From Amycolatopsis sp. FDAARGOS 1241 (GTDB lineage Bacteria; Actinomycetota; Actinomycetes; Mycobacteriales; Pseudonocardiaceae): a stretch of 64,000 nucleotides of DNA. Positions within the stretch are counted from its first letter, which is position 1; every line of letters begins with the position of its first letter. The notes under the pieces are model-generated. The model had not been told where the DNA came from, did not search any database, and saw only the letters and a list, made by a program, of their open reading frames with translations. This document shows positions 26,118 to 34,715 of the stretch, piece by piece. Position numbers and translations under genes: made by a program. The stretch lies in contig NZ_CP069526.1 in the NCBI RefSeq assembly GCF_016889705.1, forward strand, positions 1,054,001-1,118,000, read 5' to 3'.

Positions 26118-26150
26118 TGGCGAGGCTGTGCTGACGAACGGGCTGTGCTG

Positions 26151-28227
26151 ATGACGGGGCTGCGGGTCGGGGTCGACATCGGCGGCACGTTCACGGACCT
26201 GTCCGTACTGGACGCGACCGGCGTCGTCGCGGTCGGGAAGGTCCGCACGACCCACCGCGAGCCGGCCCGCGCGGTCGCCGATGGGCTCGCGGAGGTGTTC
26301 TCGCGCGCCGGCCTGGACTTCGGCGACGTCGAGCAGCTCGTGCACGGCACCACGCTCGTCACCAACGCGCTCATCGAACGCAAGGGTGCCCGCACGGTCC
26401 TTTTGGCCACAGCGGGTTTCCGCGACGTGCTCGAAATGCGCCGCGAACACCGTTACGAGCTCTACGACCTGCACCTCGACCTGCACCTCGAGCTGCCCGA
26501 GCCGTTCGCGCCGCGGTACCTGCGTTTCGACGTGCCGGAGCGGATCCTGGCCGACGGCACCGTCCACACGCGACTCGACGAGGACTTCGTCGCGCGCCTG
26601 GGCCGCGAGCTCGACGCACGTGGCATCGACGCGGTCGCCGTGTGCTTCCTGCATTCCTTCACCAATCCCGGCCACGAGCGGCGCGCGGCCGAGGTGCTCG
26701 CGCGCGTGGCGCCACGGCTGCGGGTGGCGCTCTCCGCCGATGTCGTGCCCGAGATCCGCGAGTTCGAACGGACGTCGACGACGGTCGCGAACGTCTACGT
26801 GCAGGACCTCGCCGAGCGCTACCTCGCCGACCTGGCACGCCGGCTGCGTGACCTCGGCGTGCGGCCAGCGCCGCACATCATGCTGTCCCACGGCGGGATC
26901 GCGACGGTCGAGACCGCGGGCAAGTACCCGATCCGAATCCTCGAATCCGGCCCGGCGGGCGGTGCGCTCGCGGCCACGGCGTTCGGCACCGAGGCCGGCG
27001 AGCCCGATGTGCTGGCGTTCGACATGGGCGGCACCACGGCGAAGCTGTGCCTGGTCGCCGACGGCGCGCCGCTCGTGACGCATGAGTTCGAAGTCGGCCG
27101 CGAGTACCGGCTGCTGCCCGGGTCGGGCCTGCCGGTGAAGGTGCCGGTCACGGACCTGATCGAAATCGGCGTCGGCGGCGGCTCGATCGCACGGGTGAAC
27201 TCGTTGGGGCTGCTCACCGTCGGGCCCGATTCGGCGGGGTCCGAGCCCGGCCCGGTGTGCTACGGCCGCGGCGGCGCGGAGCCGACCGTCACCGACGCCG
27301 ACCTGCTGCTCGGTTACCTCGATCCCGCGTACTTCCTCGGCGGCGGCATGGCGCTGGACGTCCGAGCCGCGCGCGAAGCCGTGCGCACGAAGATCGCGGA
27401 ACCGCTCGGCGTCAGCGTCGAGGAAGCGGCGTAGGGCATCCACACGAGCGTCAACGAGGACATGGCCAACGCGGCGGCGCGTGCACGCCGTCGAGCGGGG
27501 CAAGGACCCGGCGAAGCTTGCCGATGTACACGTTCGGCGGCGCGGGCCCGGTGCACGGCGCGGGTGTCGCGCGGGCGCTGGGTGCGCCGACCGTCGTGGC
27601 CCCGCCCGCGGCGGGGGTGCTCAGCGCTTTGGGTTTCCTGACGGCCCCGCTGGCGTTCGACTTCGTGCGCTCGGCGCGCGCGGCCGTGCTGGACCTGTCG
27701 TGGGCGGACGTCGACGCGCTGTTCGCCGAGATGGAGGCCGGGGGCGCAGCGCTGCTTCGGGAGTCCGGTGTGGACGGTGCGGATGTGACGCACACGCGGG
27801 TCGCCGAGATGCGCTACGCCGGGCAGGGTTACGAGATCCGCGTGCCGGTCCGGGCGAGGGCCGGTACGTGGCCGGACGCGCTGATCGCGGACTTCACCGA
27901 CGGGTACCGCTCGCTGTGCCGCCGCAGCGGCCCGCCCGTGGCGGTGGAGGTGCTGAACTGGCGCGTGGTGTCGTCAGCGCCGGCCCCCGAGGTTTCGTTG
28001 CGGCTCAAGGAATCCGCGTCCGGTGATGCCCGCGGTGGCACGCGACTGGCGTACTTCCCGGACCTGGCGGATTTGTCGACACGGCGGTGGTGGACCGCTA
28101 CCGGCTGCGGCCGGGTGACCACGTCGACGGCCCCGCGATCGTGCAGGAACGCGAGTCCACCGTGGTCGTCCCGCCCGGCGCACGCTGCGTGGTGCGCGCC
28201 GACGCGAGCCTGGAGGTGAGCTGGTGA
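26151..28227 (+). pseudogene. Hydantoinase/5-oxoprolinase subunit A (HyuA), decayed
   Basis: The first 427 codons encode a normal HyuA N-terminus (VGVDIGGTFTDLSVLD, VHGTTLVTNALIERKGART, FDMGGTTAKLCL, GVGGGSIA). Then a Trp codon is replaced by TAG (27432) in the context EEAA-W-GIHTSVNE. Further on the homology steps between frames three times: one extra base near 27475, one near 27518, one missing near 28066. The C-terminal segment (MYTFGGAGPVHG, GQGYEIRVPV) is still readable. The frame ends at TGA 28225-28227, overlapping hyuB. ATP-dependent ring-opening activity must be lost. Confidence 0.88.
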
Positions 28228-29201
28228 CCGACCCGATCCTCGTGGGCGTGCTCGGCAACCGGCTGCACTCGATCCTCGCCGAGCAGCAGAACGCGCTGGT
28301 CAACACCGCGTTCTCCGCGGTGGTGCGGGAATCGCTCGACCTCGCGTGCGCCGTGTTCGACTCGCGGGGCGAGATGATCGGCCAGTCGACCGGCGGCACG
28401 CCGGGCCACATCAACGCGATGGCCACCGGCATGCGGCACTTCGTCGCCGAATACCCGCCGGAGACGCTGGAGCCCGGCGATGTGCTGCTCACCAACGACC
28501 CGTGGCAGACGGCCGGGCAGATCAACGACATCACGGTCGCAACACCCGTGTTCGCGGGCGGCCGGCTCGTCGCGTGGTTCGCATCGTGCTGCCACGCGCC
28601 GGACATCGGCGGCCGCTTGGTCTCGGCGGACGCGACCGAGGTCTTTGAAGAGGGTTTGCAGCTGCCGATCATGAAGTTCCTCCGCGCCGGCGAGGTCAAC
28701 ACCGACCTCGAACGGCTAACCCGCGCCAACGTGCGCACGCCGGAGGAGACGATCGGCGACCTCTACGCGCAGATCGCCGGCAACGACGTGGGCGCGGCGA
28801 GCCTGGTACGGCTGCTGGCGGAATTCGGCCTGGACTCGCTCGACGACGTCGCCGCCGAGATCATGAACCGCTCCGAACGCGCCCTGCGCGACGCGATCAC
28901 CGCGCTGCCCGACGGCGTCTACCGCAACGAGCTCGTCACCGACGGCTTCGACGACGAACCCGTGGTGCTGCGCGTCGCCGTCACGGTGGCGGGCGACGAG
29001 ATCCACGTGGACTTCGCGGGGCCGCAGAGCCGGCGCGGGATCAACGTGGTGCTGAACTACACGCGGGCGTACGCGTCGTTCGCCGTGAAGGCCGCGGTTT
29101 CGCCGGAGGCACCGCACAACGCGGGTTCGTTCTGCCCGGTGCACGTGACGGCGCCGGAGGGTTCCGTGCTCAACTGCCTGCCGCCCGCGCCAGTCGAGTA
29201 G
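28224..29201 (+). pseudogene. Hydantoinase subunit B (HyuB), C-terminal half deleted
   Basis: The 325 codons match the N-terminal part of HyuB ([77 protein letters not shown]) up to [10 protein letters not shown], where family members continue for roughly another 200 residues. Here the frame runs at once into the end of an unrelated gene on the other strand and stops at TAG 29199. The loss is a DNA deletion, not a point change. GTG 28224 overlaps the hyuA stop. Confidence 0.85.
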
Positions 29202-29674
29202 TCGACGCCCCAGTCGGCGAACGTCTGCGCGTCGACGTCCTCGTGGTCGAGCGCGCCGGGCATGGTCTTCGCGCAGGTCTGCGTGCCGGCGCTGGTGTAG
29301 ATGCCGAGCTTGAGGCCCTTCGCGTGCACGTAGTCGGCCAGTGCCTTGATGCCGCTCGGGAAGCGCTCGTGGTTGGGCTCGAACTTCCCTTCGGCGTTGC
29401 GGTTCTGCTCGGCCCAGCAGTCGTCGATGTTCACATACTGGTAGCCGGCGTCCCTGAGTCCGCTCGCGACGATCGCGTCGGCGGTCTCGCGGATGAGCTC
29501 CTCGTTGATGTTGCAGCCGAACTTGTTCCAGCTGTTCCAGCCCATCGGCGGCAGCGCGCCGGCTTCCTGCTGCGCGGCGAACGGTGCGGGCGCGGGAGCA
29601 GCAGCGGCGGCTGGTGCGGTGAAGAGGGCGGTGGTCAGGAAGGCGGCGCCAGCCAGACCCACAAGACGACGCAT
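29198..29674 (-). pseudogene. Secreted GH27 alpha-galactosidase, 5' remnant
   Basis: From ATG 29674: signal peptide ([25 protein letters not shown]) and the start of a GH27 barrel ([54 protein letters not shown]). The match ends at codon 159, exactly before the motif YLKYDNC that holds the catalytic nucleophile. The frame continues with unrelated residues to 29057 because it reads antisense through hyuB. The enzyme core is missing, so no hydrolase activity is expected, although a secreted 20-kDa fusion could be made. Confidence 0.85.
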
Positions 29675-29836
29675 AGGTTCCTCCAGGAGTGCGCAACCGA
29701 ACTACTCAAAGCAGCACAGACTCACTCAAAAACCAACAGGAGTGAACGCTTCACGTCAATGGGCCGTTGGTAGGTAATCCGTTCCCCGGGAGGTAGAAAG
29801 GAGGGCACAGGTCCGCGACGACGCCAGGAGCCGCCC

Positions 29837-31015
29837 ATGCCCGAGGTCCGCCCGCTCGACGGCATCAAGGTCGTCGACCTCTCCCGGATCCTGGCGGGGC
29901 CGTACTGCACGCAGTACCTCGGCGAGATGGGTGCCGACGTCGTGAAGGTCGAGCCCCCCGGACACGGCGACGACACGCGCCTGTGGGGCCCGCCGTTCGT
30001 CGGCGACGAAGCCGTGTACTTCCTCGCCGCCAACCGGAACAAGCGCGGGATCGTGCTCGACCTCAAGTCCGAGCGCGGCCGCGACGCCGTGCGCCGGCTC
30101 GTGGCCGACGCCGACGTGCTCGTCGAGAACTTCCGCCCCGGCACGCTGGAGAGGTGGGGGCTCTCGTACGCCGAGCTGTCGGAGCTCAACCCGCGGCTGA
30201 TCCACGTGTCGATCACCGGCTTCGGCCAGACCGGGCCGTACCGCGATCGGCCGGGTTACGACCTCGTCGCGCAGGCGCTCGGCGGCGTGATGGGGCTGAC
30301 GGGGGAGCCCGACGGCGCGCCGGCGAAAGTCGGCCTGCCCGTCGCCGACCTCAACGCGGGCACGTGGGCGATCATCGGCGTGCTGATGGCGCTGCAGGCC
30401 CGGCACCAGACCGGCCGCGGCCAGTACCTCGACGTCTCCCTGCTCGACGCTCAGCTCGCGTGGCACATCTACGCCGCCGGCGCGCACTTCTACGACAAGC
30501 CGCGGCCGCGCCGGATGGGGTCGGCGCACCCGAGCATCGTGCCGTACCAGGCCTACCACGTGTCCGACGGCTGGCTGATCATCGCGGTGGGCAGCGAGAA
30601 GCTGTGGCGCGTGTTGTGCCGCGTGCTGGGGCTCGACCTCGCGGAGGACCCGCGGTTCTCCACCAACGCGGCCCGCTCGGAGCACCGCGACGAGCTCAAC
30701 GCGCTGCTCGGCGAGGTGCTGGTGACGCGCACCGTCGACGACTGGATGAAGGTCTTCGACGAGGCGAGCATCCCGGCCGCGCCGATCAACGACATCGACG
30801 ACGTGTACGCCGACCCGTGGACGGCCGCGCGCGACCAGGTCGTGCGCCTGCCGCACCCGACGATCGGCACGTACCTCGGCACCGGTTTTCCGGTGAAGGC
30901 TTCAGGCACCCAGCCACGACCGACGTCGCCGCCGCCCGTGCTGGGCCAGCACACGGTGGAGGTGCTGGCCGAGCTGGGGTACTCGGAGACTGAGATCGAG
31001 GAGTTCCTGGCGTGA
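29837..31015 (+). CDS. CoA-transferase, CaiB/BaiF (family III)
   Basis: 392 residues with the family start DGIKVVDLSRILAGPYCTQYLGEMGADVVKVEPPGHGD, the NRNKRGIVLDLKS loop, and the catalytic Asp in RPGYDLVAQALGGVMGLTG. Such enzymes transfer CoA between organic acids such as succinyl-CoA and oxalate, formate or carnitine derivatives. It is followed 27 bp later by an aminotransferase on the same strand. The promoter lies in the 160-bp gap after the GH27 stump. Confidence 0.92.
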   Translation: MPEVRPLDGIKVVDLSRILAGPYCTQYLGEMGADVVKVEPPGHGDDTRLWGPPFVGDEAVYFLAANRNKRGIVLDLKSERGRDAVRRLVADADVLVENFRPGTLERWGLSYAELSELNPRLIHVSITGFGQTGPYRDRPGYDLVAQALGGVMGLTGEPDGAPAKVGLPVADLNAGTWAIIGVLMALQARHQTGRGQYLDVSLLDAQLAWHIYAAGAHFYDKPRPRRMGSAHPSIVPYQAYHVSDGWLIIAVGSEKLWRVLCRVLGLDLAEDPRFSTNAARSEHRDELNALLGEVLVTRTVDDWMKVFDEASIPAAPINDIDDVYADPWTAARDQVVRLPHPTIGTYLGTGFPVKASGTQPRPTSPPPVLGQHTVEVLAELGYSETEIEEFLA

Positions 31016-31041
31016 ATCCCGTTGTGGCAGAAGGAGGACGC

Positions 31042-32298
31042 ATGCACAACCCGCTGTGGCACCCGTTCGCGGACATGGGTGCCGTCGACGGCGACCGGTT
31101 CGTGATCACCCGGGGCAAGGGCTCGTACGTCTGGGACGACGGCGGCCGCCGCTACTTCGACGCCACGGCCTCGCTGTGGTACGCGAACTTCGGCCACGGG
31201 CGCCCGGAGATCACGCAGGCCGTGACGGCGCAGCTGGAGAAGCTGGACTCGTACAACCTGTTCGGCTACTACGCGAACGAGCCGGCGCTGGAGCTGGCGA
31301 CGCGGCTCGCCGAACTAGCGCCGTTCGAGAACGGCAAGATCTTCCTCGGCTCCGGCGGCGGCGACGTCGTGGACACCGCGGTGAAGATCGCGCGGGCCCA
31401 CTTCGTCCACACTGGACGGCCGGACAAGGTCCACGTGATCGGCCGCACGCAGGGCTACCACGGCACGCACGGGTTCGGCACCGCGGTCGGCGGGATTCCC
31501 GTGAACTCCGAGGGGTTCGGGCCGATGGCCTCGGGGTTTTCCCACGTGGCGTACGACAGCGTCGAGGCGCTGGAGGCGGAGATCCTGCGCGTCGGCGCCG
31601 ACCGGGTCGCCGCGTTCTTCTGCGAGCCGGTGATCGGTGCCGGCGGCGTGCTGCTTCCGCCGGAGGGGTACCTCGAGGCCGCGGTGGAGGTCTGCCACCG
31701 GCACGGCGTGCTGTTCGTGGCGGACTGCGTCATCGCCGCCTTCGGGCGCCTCGGGACCTGGTTCGGCATCGACCGGTGGGCCGTGCGCCCGGACATGATC
31801 ACGACCGCGAAGGGCATCACCGGCGGCACGATCCCGCTGGCCGCGCTGCTCGTCTCGCCGGAGGTCGCGGCACCGTTCTTCACCGGCTCGCCGGGAGCTC
31901 CGGTGCTCCGGCACGGGGCGACGTACTCCGGCCACCCGGTCGCTTGCGCGGCTTCGCTGGCGACGCTGGACATCTACGAGAAGGACGGCTTGATCCCGCG
32001 CGGCCGGGAACTGGAGAAGCCCTTGGCGGACGCGTTGTCCGGTGCAGTGGGACATCCGGCGGTCGCGGAGGTCCGGGCCGGGCTCGGGTTCCTCGCCGCG
32101 GTGGAGCTGTCGGCGGACGTGCTGGCCGCGGACCCGGGAGCGCCGGGGAAGCTCCAGCGGTTGATGCGGGACGAAGGGGTACTGGTGCGGCCGGTGGGGA
32201 AGGGGATTGCCGTTTCGCCGCCGTTGGTGGCTGGGGATGCGGAGTTGGATTTGTTGGGCGAGGCGGTGGGGAAGGCTTTGGGTCGGTTGGTCGGCTGA
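31042..32298 (+). CDS. Class-III PLP aminotransferase
   Basis: 418 residues starting MHNPLWHPFADMG at ATG 31042, 5 nt after AAGGAGG. Marks include PLP-phosphate contacts in FLGSGGGDVVDTAVKIAR, YHGTHGFGTAVGG, and the Schiff-base Lys in MITTAKGITGGTIPLAA. The cofactor-ring motif, usually DEVxxGFGR, reads DCVIAAFGR, keeping the essential Asp but changing the next residue. Probably uses omega-amino acids or diamines. Operon with the CoA-transferase suggests deamination followed by CoA activation. Confidence 0.88.
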   Translation: MHNPLWHPFADMGAVDGDRFVITRGKGSYVWDDGGRRYFDATASLWYANFGHGRPEITQAVTAQLEKLDSYNLFGYYANEPALELATRLAELAPFENGKIFLGSGGGDVVDTAVKIARAHFVHTGRPDKVHVIGRTQGYHGTHGFGTAVGGIPVNSEGFGPMASGFSHVAYDSVEALEAEILRVGADRVAAFFCEPVIGAGGVLLPPEGYLEAAVEVCHRHGVLFVADCVIAAFGRLGTWFGIDRWAVRPDMITTAKGITGGTIPLAALLVSPEVAAPFFTGSPGAPVLRHGATYSGHPVACAASLATLDIYEKDGLIPRGRELEKPLADALSGAVGHPAVAEVRAGLGFLAAVELSADVLAADPGAPGKLQRLMRDEGVLVRPVGKGIAVSPPLVAGDAELDLLGEAVGKALGRLVG

Positions 32299-32407
32299 GG
32301 GGGTCGACACCCCGCACGCAGCCCGCGAGGCGAATCCCACACCACCTGTCGAGGGCGCCCCACGCAATCCCTTACACGAACCAACCACGCAACACTCGCG
32401 AGCCCTC

Positions 32408-32580
32408 GCAAACTCGCAGGGCTGTTGCGGGGGGCTTGACTCGCGGGCTACGTGGGGGATTTGCCTTGCTGTCGGCTTGAGGGGGATCTGCCTCGCCCGC
32501 CGCGTGCAGGGTCTTGCCTCGCCGGCGGCGTGCTGGGTGTTGCCGCGCAGGGCGTGTTGCGTGTTGTTGCCTCGCGGGGC
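32408..32580 (-). repeat. Degenerate short repeats, left arm
   Basis: Read on the minus strand, words such as GCGAGGCAAGACCCTGCACG, GCGAGGCAGATCCCCC and GCAAGGCAAATCCCCCACG recur about every 30 bp, resembling the array on the other side (33113-33395) in inverted orientation. Confidence 0.5.
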
Positions 32581-32593
32581 GTCTGGCGTGGGT

Positions 32594-32640
32594 CACCCCG
32601 ATCCTTGATTGTCACCGCGTGGAAGGCGGGGATCGAGGTG
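32594..32640 (+). repeat. Dispersed element, short copy A (hairpin missing)
   Basis: 47 bp from CACCCCGATCC to GGATCGAGGTG. It matches the outer parts of the 105-bp copies at 46230 and 5121 but lacks their central hairpin of about 58 bp. Confidence 0.75.
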
Positions 32641-32988
32641 GCTGGGTGGGGTGTGGGTGCTCCACGTACAGGTCGGTGCGTTGGTGAGCTGGGTGGGCGG
32701 CACGGGGAGCCTTGCTGCGCGGAGCGCAGCGTTGGCTCCCTGGTGGAGCTTCGGGTGATGGTGTTGCAGAGGTAGGGCTCGCTGGCGGCGCATTCGCAAG
32801 GCTGTCGGTGCGAGCCGGGTTCGCGGTGTTACCGGCCTCAGAGCCGAGGCAGTGCCGGCGAAGCGCTTCGGCTCGCCTCGTTACGAGCCCTGGCCCCCGC
32901 ACAAGGCAGTGCTTGCACTGCCCGTTACGAACCCCGACCAACAATCGACGCGCCGCAACTCGCCAGGGGCTACCCAGTCCCCGCCCTG

Positions 32989-33036
32989 CACCTCGATCCC
33001 CGCCTTCCACCGTAGTGACACTGAAGGATCGGGGTG
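32989..33036 (-). repeat. Dispersed element, short copy B (inverted to copy A)
   Basis: 48 bp; on the minus strand CACCCCGATCCTTCAGTGTC to GGATCGAGGTG, about 90 % identical to copy A in opposite orientation 350 bp away. The flank CACGCAACACGCCCTGCGTGG resembles the flank of copy D. Confidence 0.75.
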
Positions 33037-33112
33037 GCCCCCACGCAACACGCCCTGCGTGGACCGTAATCCCCTTCTACGGCCCGCAACACGCCTCGCG
33101 AGGACCCAAAAC

Positions 33113-33395
33113 GGCTGGCAAGGACACCCCGCGAGGCCCCAAAACGCGAGGCCCAAACGGCTGGCAAGGTCACCCCACCAGGCCCAAAACGGCTGTGAAG
33201 GTCACCCCACCAGGCCCCATTACGGCTGGCAAGGACACCCCACCAGGCCCCATACGGCCGGCATGGGACGCCCCGCGAGGCCCGAAATCAGCCGGCAAGG
33301 CCACCCCGCGAGGGCCCAACAATCAGCTGGCCACCCCACGAACCCCACCATCAGCCCGCAAGCACACCCCGCCAGGACCCAAAAAATCAGCCCCG
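33113..33395 (+). repeat. Imperfect tandem repeats of about 32-35 bp
   Basis: About eight units built on GGCTGGCAAGGACACCCC followed by GCGAGGCCCCAAAAC or CCAGGCCCCATAC. Units differ by several bases and lack a constant-repeat/unique-spacer pattern, so this is not CRISPR. Confidence 0.75.
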
Positions 33396-33461
33396 CAACA
33401 GACTCCACCAACACCGCAAAAATCCGTCACCACAACCCGCACCACAAAAGCCCTGAACCCA

Positions 33462-33884
33462 TCACCCGATACAAAACTCATTCCCCTCCGGATCCGCGGC
33501 CGTCACCCACCGGTTCGGCCCCTGGCTGCCCCGGTGCAGGAACGTCGCACCTCGTGCGAGGGCCTTCTCCACCTCGGCGTCCATCTGGTCCGCCCCGACG
33601 CGGACGTCGAAGTGGAGGCGGTTTTTCACGGTCTTGCCCTCCGGCACGAGTTGGAACAGCACTCTCCGCGAGGTCTCCGGATGGGAGATCGCCGCGCCCT
33701 CGCGCCACACGAGAGCGCCGTTGTGCTTCGTCGTGTCGGACTCCTTCGCGTACCCCTTGGCGATCATCTCGCGGATGAAGGCCTCGTCGCTGGGTTCGAC
33801 GGTCCAGCCGAGCGTCTCGGCCCACCAGTCGGCCTGGGCGTGGGGGTTCATGGAGTCCACGGTTACTTGGAAGTCATACGCCAT
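33462..33884 (-). CDS. VOC (glyoxalase/bleomycin-resistance) superfamily protein
   Basis: 140 residues with two beta-alpha-beta-beta-beta modules: FQVTVDSMNPHAQADWWAETLGW at the start and NRLHFDVRVGADQMDAEVEKALARGATFL then DPEGNEFCIG at the end. Metal-ligand His/Glu positions are plausible (H in LHFDV, E in GNEFC). Function unknown. Its start overlaps the upstream 65-residue gene by 22 bp, so both share an mRNA and possibly the LexA-type site at 34124. Confidence 0.85.
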   Translation of the reverse strand: MAYDFQVTVDSMNPHAQADWWAETLGWTVEPSDEAFIREMIAKGYAKESDTTKHNGALVWREGAAISHPETSRRVLFQLVPEGKTVKNRLHFDVRVGADQMDAEVEKALARGATFLHRGSQGPNRWVTAADPEGNEFCIG

Positions 33885-34060
33885 ACCGGCACGTTAACCA
33901 CCGACCCCGACATTTTCGGCAACTCGGGCTCGCCGGGGACGTCGGTGAAGTCCCACTTGTCGACGCCGCCGCCCATGATCTCGGCGTAGCGGCGGGCGCC
34001 GTCGGCGTTGGCGAACCGGACCTGCTGGCCGTTGGTGTGGTGGGTGATCTTGACTGCCAC
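33863..34060 (-). CDS. 65-residue conserved-looking hypothetical protein
   Basis: Starts at GTG 34060 behind GGAGG; reads MAVKITHHTNGQQVRF, then ADGARRYAEIMGGGVDKWDF and a Pro-rich end. No signal peptide or membrane segment. I do not recognise a family. A near-perfect LexA box lies 64 bp upstream and a long hairpin covers the leader, so damage-inducible expression is possible. Confidence 0.65.
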   Translation of the reverse strand: MAVKITHHTNGQQVRFANADGARRYAEIMGGGVDKWDFTDVPGEPELPKMSGSVVNVPVWRMTSK

Positions 34061-34081
34061 GCTGCCTCCAGAAGAGTCGGT

Positions 34082-34115
34082 GCCGGCCCTCGGAGCTTCC
34101 CCCTCCGGGGCCGGC
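34082..34115 (-). promoter_or_regulatory. Strong leader hairpin before the 65-residue gene
   Basis: GCCGGCCC-CGGAG pairs with CTCCG-GGGCCGGC (one bulged base, 7-nt loop), 13 bp in all, between the possible promoter and the start. It could be an attenuator or an mRNA stabiliser. Confidence 0.45.
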
Positions 34116-34123
34116 TCGCACAG

Positions 34124-34139
34124 TAGAACACGTGTTCGA
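34124..34139. promoter_or_regulatory. LexA (SOS) box
   Basis: TAGAACACGTGTTCGA matches the actinobacterial consensus TCGAAC-N4-GTTCGA at all but one defined position. On the minus strand it abuts a weak -10-like TACTGT. It is placed to repress the 65-residue gene and the VOC gene. Confidence 0.6.
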
Positions 34140-34204
34140 ATCGACTCGCAAATCGGGTCCCCCGCATGAGCGACGCAAGTCCCTCGGGTGGGTAACCGTG
34201 CAGC

Positions 34205-34699
34205 TCAGCGGATCATGGCGACGCGCGGCCAGCGGTCCAGGCCGCGCGCGGCCTCGTGCTCCCGGATCGCCCGCAGCTCGGGGCCCCAGGCCGCCGCCGG
34301 CAGCACCCGGAAGCCGAGCCGTGCGTAGTACGGGGCGTTCCACGGCACGTCGCGGAACGTCGTGAGCGTCAGTGCCGGCAGGCCCCGCGAAGCAGCCCAC
34401 GCGGCCGCCGCGTCGATCAGCCGGCGGCCGAGCCCGCGGCGTGCGTGCGACGGCCGCACCGAGACCTGTTCCACGTGCCCGTTGCCGTCGACGACGTCCG
34501 CGACCAGGTACGCCACCGGCGTGCCGGCAGGCGCGGCGACCCAGCACCGGCCGTCTGCCTGGTACGGCCGCAGCTCCGCCACCGAAAACGGCTCGTCGTC
34601 CGCGATCTCCGCCATGCCGACCTCGCGGAACGGCGTTCCGGCGGCGCGTTCGAGTTCACGCAGAGCGGCCAGCTCCCGGGCGTGGGCGAGTCGGATCAC
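34205..34699 (-). CDS. GNAT-family N-acetyltransferase
   Basis: 164 residues, single GNAT fold. Acetyl-CoA-binding motif A is VEQVSVRPSHARRGLGRRLIDAA (about 75-97), with the R/Q-x-x-G-x-G/A loop RRGLGR; the C-terminal part has NAPYYARLGFRVL. It acetylates a small amine or protein N-terminus; substrate unknown. It is 16 bp downstream of an IclR gene on the same strand and may be co-transcribed. Confidence 0.88.
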   Translation of the reverse strand: MIRLAHARELAALRELERAAGTPFREVGMAEIADDEPFSVAELRPYQADGRCWVAAPAGTPVAYLVADVVDGNGHVEQVSVRPSHARRGLGRRLIDAAAAWAASRGLPALTLTTFRDVPWNAPYYARLGFRVLPAAAWGPELRAIREHEAARGLDRWPRVAMIR

Positions 34700-34715
34700 C
34701 CGCCATTCCTACCGG

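Larger units (their letters stand above)
32299..33461. other. 1.16-kb gene-free repeat island
   Basis: No credible gene. The left third is G/T-rich and the right third C/A-rich on the strand shown, that is, the two flanks look like inverted counterparts. Two short element copies (32594 and 32989) face each other around a 350-bp centre, and degenerate about 33-bp repeats fill both outer parts. Long frames here have no homology-like features or ribosome sites. Confidence 0.7.

Noticed and set aside
24378..27503. 1041-codon minus-strand frame
   Set aside because: It is the antisense shadow of the TPP enzyme and hyuA; Arg/His/Val-rich translation without domains.
33113..33395. CRISPR array
   Set aside because: Repeats are imperfect in every unit, there is no repeat/spacer alternation, and no cas genes are in the window.
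32712..33989. Long + strand frame through the repeat island
   Set aside because: It is Pro/Thr-rich low complexity translated from repeats, has no ribosome site and overlaps the VOC gene on the other strand.
34120..34170. tRNA-like T-loop GTTCGAATC
   Set aside because: The flanking bases do not form a T stem or acceptor stem; the match is part of the LexA-type palindrome.
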